9,179 nucleotides of DNA from Ravibacter sp964559125. GTDB lineage: Bacteria > Bacteroidota > Bacteroidia > Cytophagales > Spirosomataceae. A model generated the notes under the pieces. That model was not told the origin of the DNA. It ran no database searches and worked only from the letters and a program-made list of their open reading frames with translations. Shown one piece after another: positions 6,647 to 9,179 of the stretch. The stretch lies in NCBI GenBank assembly GCA_964559125.1, contig CAZLGW010000083.1, forward strand, positions 1 through 9,179, read 5' to 3'. The translations under genes and the position numbers were made by a program. How positions within the stretch are numbered: the stretch's first letter is position 1; each line of letters opens with the position of its first letter.

Positions 6647-9094
6647 ATGAATTTTATAAAGTCTGTTACTGCGGCGGCCATTCTTCTTTTGTGCTGCAAT
6701 ATCACGAAAGCGCAAAATACCGATAACGGCATCGGGGGGAAAGTGCTCCAATCTAATCGCGAGGAAATACCTTTTGTCAATGTATTTCTTCTGAAAGGCG
6801 CCGATTCTTCGATGGTAAGGGGCATGGCCGCCTCAGAAACAGGTGAGTATCTCTTCGACAACGTCCCTGCCGGGAGCTATCTTGTGATGGCGAGTATGGT
6901 AGGGTTTAAAAAAGCTTACAGCAGGCAGCTTAGCTACGACGGCAGGAGCATGAATGTACCAGAACTTCTCCTTTCACCTGATGTGCAATCGCTGGAAGAA
7001 GTGAAAATCGTCGCACAGAAGCCGTTTATAGAGCAGGAAGTAGACCGTACTATCATCAATGTAGAGAACAGCGCGGTCTCCGCAGGGGCTACGGCGCTGG
7101 AGGTGCTGGAGCGTTCTCCGGGTGTAACGGTCGACCAGCAAAATGACCGGCTCAAGCTGCGGGGCAAAGAAGGCGTGATTGTACAGATCGATGGAAAACA
7201 GACTTACCTGTCTGAAGCAGAACTGGTAAGCCTCCTGCGAAACACACCAAGCGATAATATCGAAAAAATAGAGCTGATCACAAACCCTTCGGCCAAGTAT
7301 GACGCCGCGGGTAACTCCGGGATCATCAATATCAAATTCAAGAAAAATAAGAATTACGGGACCAACGGCAATGTCAGCCTGGGCTTCGGGATGGCCGATC
7401 AGAAAAAGCCGCGCGCCAACGGTATGCTGGCCCTCAATCATAGGGAAGGCAAAATAAGCTGGAATGCCGCCGTCAACGGTTTTGAAGGGAAAGGATTCAA
7501 TAATCAGCATATCACTCGGGTGATCCCCTACGAAGGGCAGAATACCACTTTCAAATCGGTATCCAAAAGCGACTGGACTTCTTATTTCTACAGCTATAAG
7601 CTGGGTGTTGACTACTATGTCGACAATAAAACCACCATAGGAGCTATGTTTTCGGGCTTTGCGAACAAGTGGGAAAATCCGTTCAGAACAACAAATTCGG
7701 ATATCCTCGACCACAACCAGCAGCTCGAGCAGCGTTTTATGACCTCCATTGTAGCCTCGAATAAAACAAATAATCTGACTGCCAATGTTAACCTGAAGCA
7801 CCAGTTTAACGACAAAGGCAAAGAACTCACCTTCGACGTAGACTACGTCAGGTATGACCAGAAAGGTTACAATTTTATGGATACGCGGTACTCACTTCCC
7901 GACGGCGGTTTGCCCCGCCCTGACGAAATTCTCAGGAGCAATATGCCTGCTGAAATCAATATAGGGGTTGCAAAGCTGGACTACACGCAGCCATTGGGAA
8001 AAGGGAAGCTGGAAGCGGGATTGAAATCGAGTTATGTGGCCTCCGACAACGACATGAAGATGGAGATCTTTGCCGATATATGGCAGATCGACCCCAACCG
8101 TACCAACAGATTCAAGTACACTGAAAATATCAACGCCGCCTATGTCAATTACAGCGGAAAATTCTCAGAAAAAACAAAATTCCAGCTCGGAGTAAGGGCC
8201 GAGCATACCCACAGCGTCGGTAATTCCGTGACGCTCAACCAGGTGAATGACCGGAACTATGTCAATCTTTTTCCCAGCGCTTTCATCTCCCATAGTCTCG
8301 ACAGCAGCAATGTACTCAACCTGTCCTACAGCTACCGTCTCGACCGGCCTAACTACCAGTCGCTCAACCCGTTTGAATATTACCTCGACCCCTACACTTT
8401 CCAGAGGGGCAACCCTAACCTGAGGCCGCAATACACCCATTCCTTCCAGTTGGTACACGTATTTAAGAGCTTTCTCAATACCACGCTGGCCTACAGCCGC
8501 ATCACCGACCTGATCGCATCGGAAGTTCCCCACCTGGTGCCGGAGAAAAATATCACCTACGTTACCCACGAGAACCTCGATCATCAGAACTACCTGAGCC
8601 TTATCGTCTCAGCCCCTGTTCCGGTCACAAAGTGGTGGACCCTTCAGCTGAACGCTACCGGTACCTACAACCAGTACAAGACCTTCTACAGGAATGCTTC
8701 TTATGACGTAAGCATATTTTCATACAACTTCTACGGAAATAATACCATAAAACTTCCTGACGAGTGGTCGCTGGAAGCGGGGCTATGGTTAAACGGCCCT
8801 ACTATCTACGGATTGATCCGCACAAGCACCATGGGATCTCCAAGTTTAGGAGTACAAAAGAATATCCTGAAAAAGAAAGCCAATATCAAACTTAATGTAC
8901 AGGATCCTTTTGCCTGGAACCGGTTTAAAGGAGAAACACATTTCGAAGATATCAACCTGAATCTCTATAGCAAATGGCCAAGCCGGCAGGTAAGGCTGGC
9001 CTTTTCCTACCGGTTCGGTAACCAGAACGTAAAAACGCGTCAGCGCAGCACCGGGTCGGACGATCTTCAGCAACGTGTGGGAGGACAAAACTGA
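6647..9094 (+). CDS. TonB-receptor-like outer-membrane beta-barrel protein
   Basis: 815-residue outer-membrane protein of the Bacteroidota outer membrane beta-barrel family. The signal peptide is MNFIKSVTAAAILLLCCNITKA, probably cleaved before Gln23. Residues about 28-112 form a carboxypeptidase-regulatory-like beta-sandwich (GKVLQSNREEIPFVNVFLL, GEYLFDNVPAGSYLV, MVGFKKAY). Next is a plug-like domain (about 118-232) with LEVLERSPGVTVD (151-163), LRGKEGVIVQIDGK (171-184) and the hallmark NPSAKYDAAGNSGIINIK (213-230). The remainder (about 240-790) alternates aromatic beta-strands and includes RPNYQSLNPF and FQRGNPNLRPQYTHSF, typical of this barrel group, closing with FSYRFG and a short hydrophilic tail. 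No TonB box can be assigned with confidence, and no SusD-like partner follows, so it is not a SusCD pair. The substrate cannot be predicted. The ATG at 6647 directly precedes the signal peptide. It is flanked by its own promoter and terminator, so it is probably monocistronic. Confidence 0.9.
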   Translation: MNFIKSVTAAAILLLCCNITKAQNTDNGIGGKVLQSNREEIPFVNVFLLKGADSSMVRGMAASETGEYLFDNVPAGSYLVMASMVGFKKAYSRQLSYDGRSMNVPELLLSPDVQSLEEVKIVAQKPFIEQEVDRTIINVENSAVSAGATALEVLERSPGVTVDQQNDRLKLRGKEGVIVQIDGKQTYLSEAELVSLLRNTPSDNIEKIELITNPSAKYDAAGNSGIINIKFKKNKNYGTNGNVSLGFGMADQKKPRANGMLALNHREGKISWNAAVNGFEGKGFNNQHITRVIPYEGQNTTFKSVSKSDWTSYFYSYKLGVDYYVDNKTTIGAMFSGFANKWENPFRTTNSDILDHNQQLEQRFMTSIVASNKTNNLTANVNLKHQFNDKGKELTFDVDYVRYDQKGYNFMDTRYSLPDGGLPRPDEILRSNMPAEINIGVAKLDYTQPLGKGKLEAGLKSSYVASDNDMKMEIFADIWQIDPNRTNRFKYTENINAAYVNYSGKFSEKTKFQLGVRAEHTHSVGNSVTLNQVNDRNYVNLFPSAFISHSLDSSNVLNLSYSYRLDRPNYQSLNPFEYYLDPYTFQRGNPNLRPQYTHSFQLVHVFKSFLNTTLAYSRITDLIASEVPHLVPEKNITYVTHENLDHQNYLSLIVSAPVPVTKWWTLQLNATGTYNQYKTFYRNASYDVSIFSYNFYGNNTIKLPDEWSLEAGLWLNGPTIYGLIRTSTMGSPSLGVQKNILKKKANIKLNVQDPFAWNRFKGETHFEDINLNLYSKWPSRQVRLAFSYRFGNQNVKTRQRSTGSDDLQQRVGGQN

Positions 9095-9149
9095 GCCCCC
9101 GCACAAAAGATAACTAATTCATACGATTAGTTTAGGTTAATAAATCATG

Positions 9150-9179
9150 AAAGCCCTTCCCGGATGAGGAAGGGCTTTT
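9150..9179 (+). terminator. Intrinsic terminator after outer-membrane protein gene
   Basis: AAAGCCCTTCC (9150-9160) pairs perfectly with GGAAGGGCTTT (9168-9178) around a 7-nt loop. This gives an 11-bp GC-rich stem running into a T-tract (9176-9179) cut by the window end. It sits 55 bp after the TGA stop at 9092-9094. The A-tract on the left arm would also give a U-tract on the opposite strand, so it may act in both directions. Confidence 0.9.

Noticed and set aside
6974..7801. 275-codon open frame on the - strand opposite the outer-membrane protein gene
   Set aside because: It is a shadow of the plug and early barrel coding region and resembles no protein family.
6647..9094. SusC-type member of a SusCD glycan uptake pair
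   Set aside because: The protein is shorter than typical SusC (about 1000 residues), has the NPSAKYDAAGNSGIINIK hallmark of the other barrel group, and is followed by a terminator instead of a susD gene.

Overview
The window looks like ordinary chromosome from a Bacteroidota bacterium, probably of the Cytophagales/Sphingobacteriales type. Three things point there: an outer-membrane beta-barrel receptor with an N-terminal carboxypeptidase-regulatory-like domain, signal peptides with Gln at the expected +1 position, and promoter-like sequences of the TTTG / TAnnTTTG type instead of -35/-10 boxes. I would not name a genus. No phage, transposon, CRISPR, tRNA or rRNA feature is visible.

There are five protein genes in strictly alternating orientation, so none shares an operon inside the window. 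From left to right they are: glnS (+, 5' end cut by the window edge); a small exported thioredoxin-fold protein (-, convergent with glnS across 18 bp); a Tat-exported phosphocholine-type phospholipase C (+, divergent from the thioredoxin gene); pncB, nicotinate phosphoribosyltransferase (-, convergent with the phospholipase gene); and a TonB-receptor-like outer-membrane beta-barrel protein (+, divergent from pncB). No gene-free stretch reaches 300 bp. The gaps are 18, 186, 106, 256 and 85 bp.

The genes do not form an evident pathway. glnS (translation) and pncB (NAD salvage) are housekeeping genes; the other three encode envelope proteins. The most interesting signals are regulatory. A perfect 10-bp direct repeat with an 11-bp period sits just upstream of a candidate promoter for the phospholipase gene, and its TTAAC cores resemble a Pho box. 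A strong terminator-like hairpin for the phospholipase transcript lies inside the last codons of convergent pncB. pncB has no ATG near its conserved N-terminus and must start at TTG. An inverted repeat lies between the two divergent promoters of pncB and the receptor gene. A textbook intrinsic terminator closes the receptor gene at the right edge. I found no convincing previously undescribed system.
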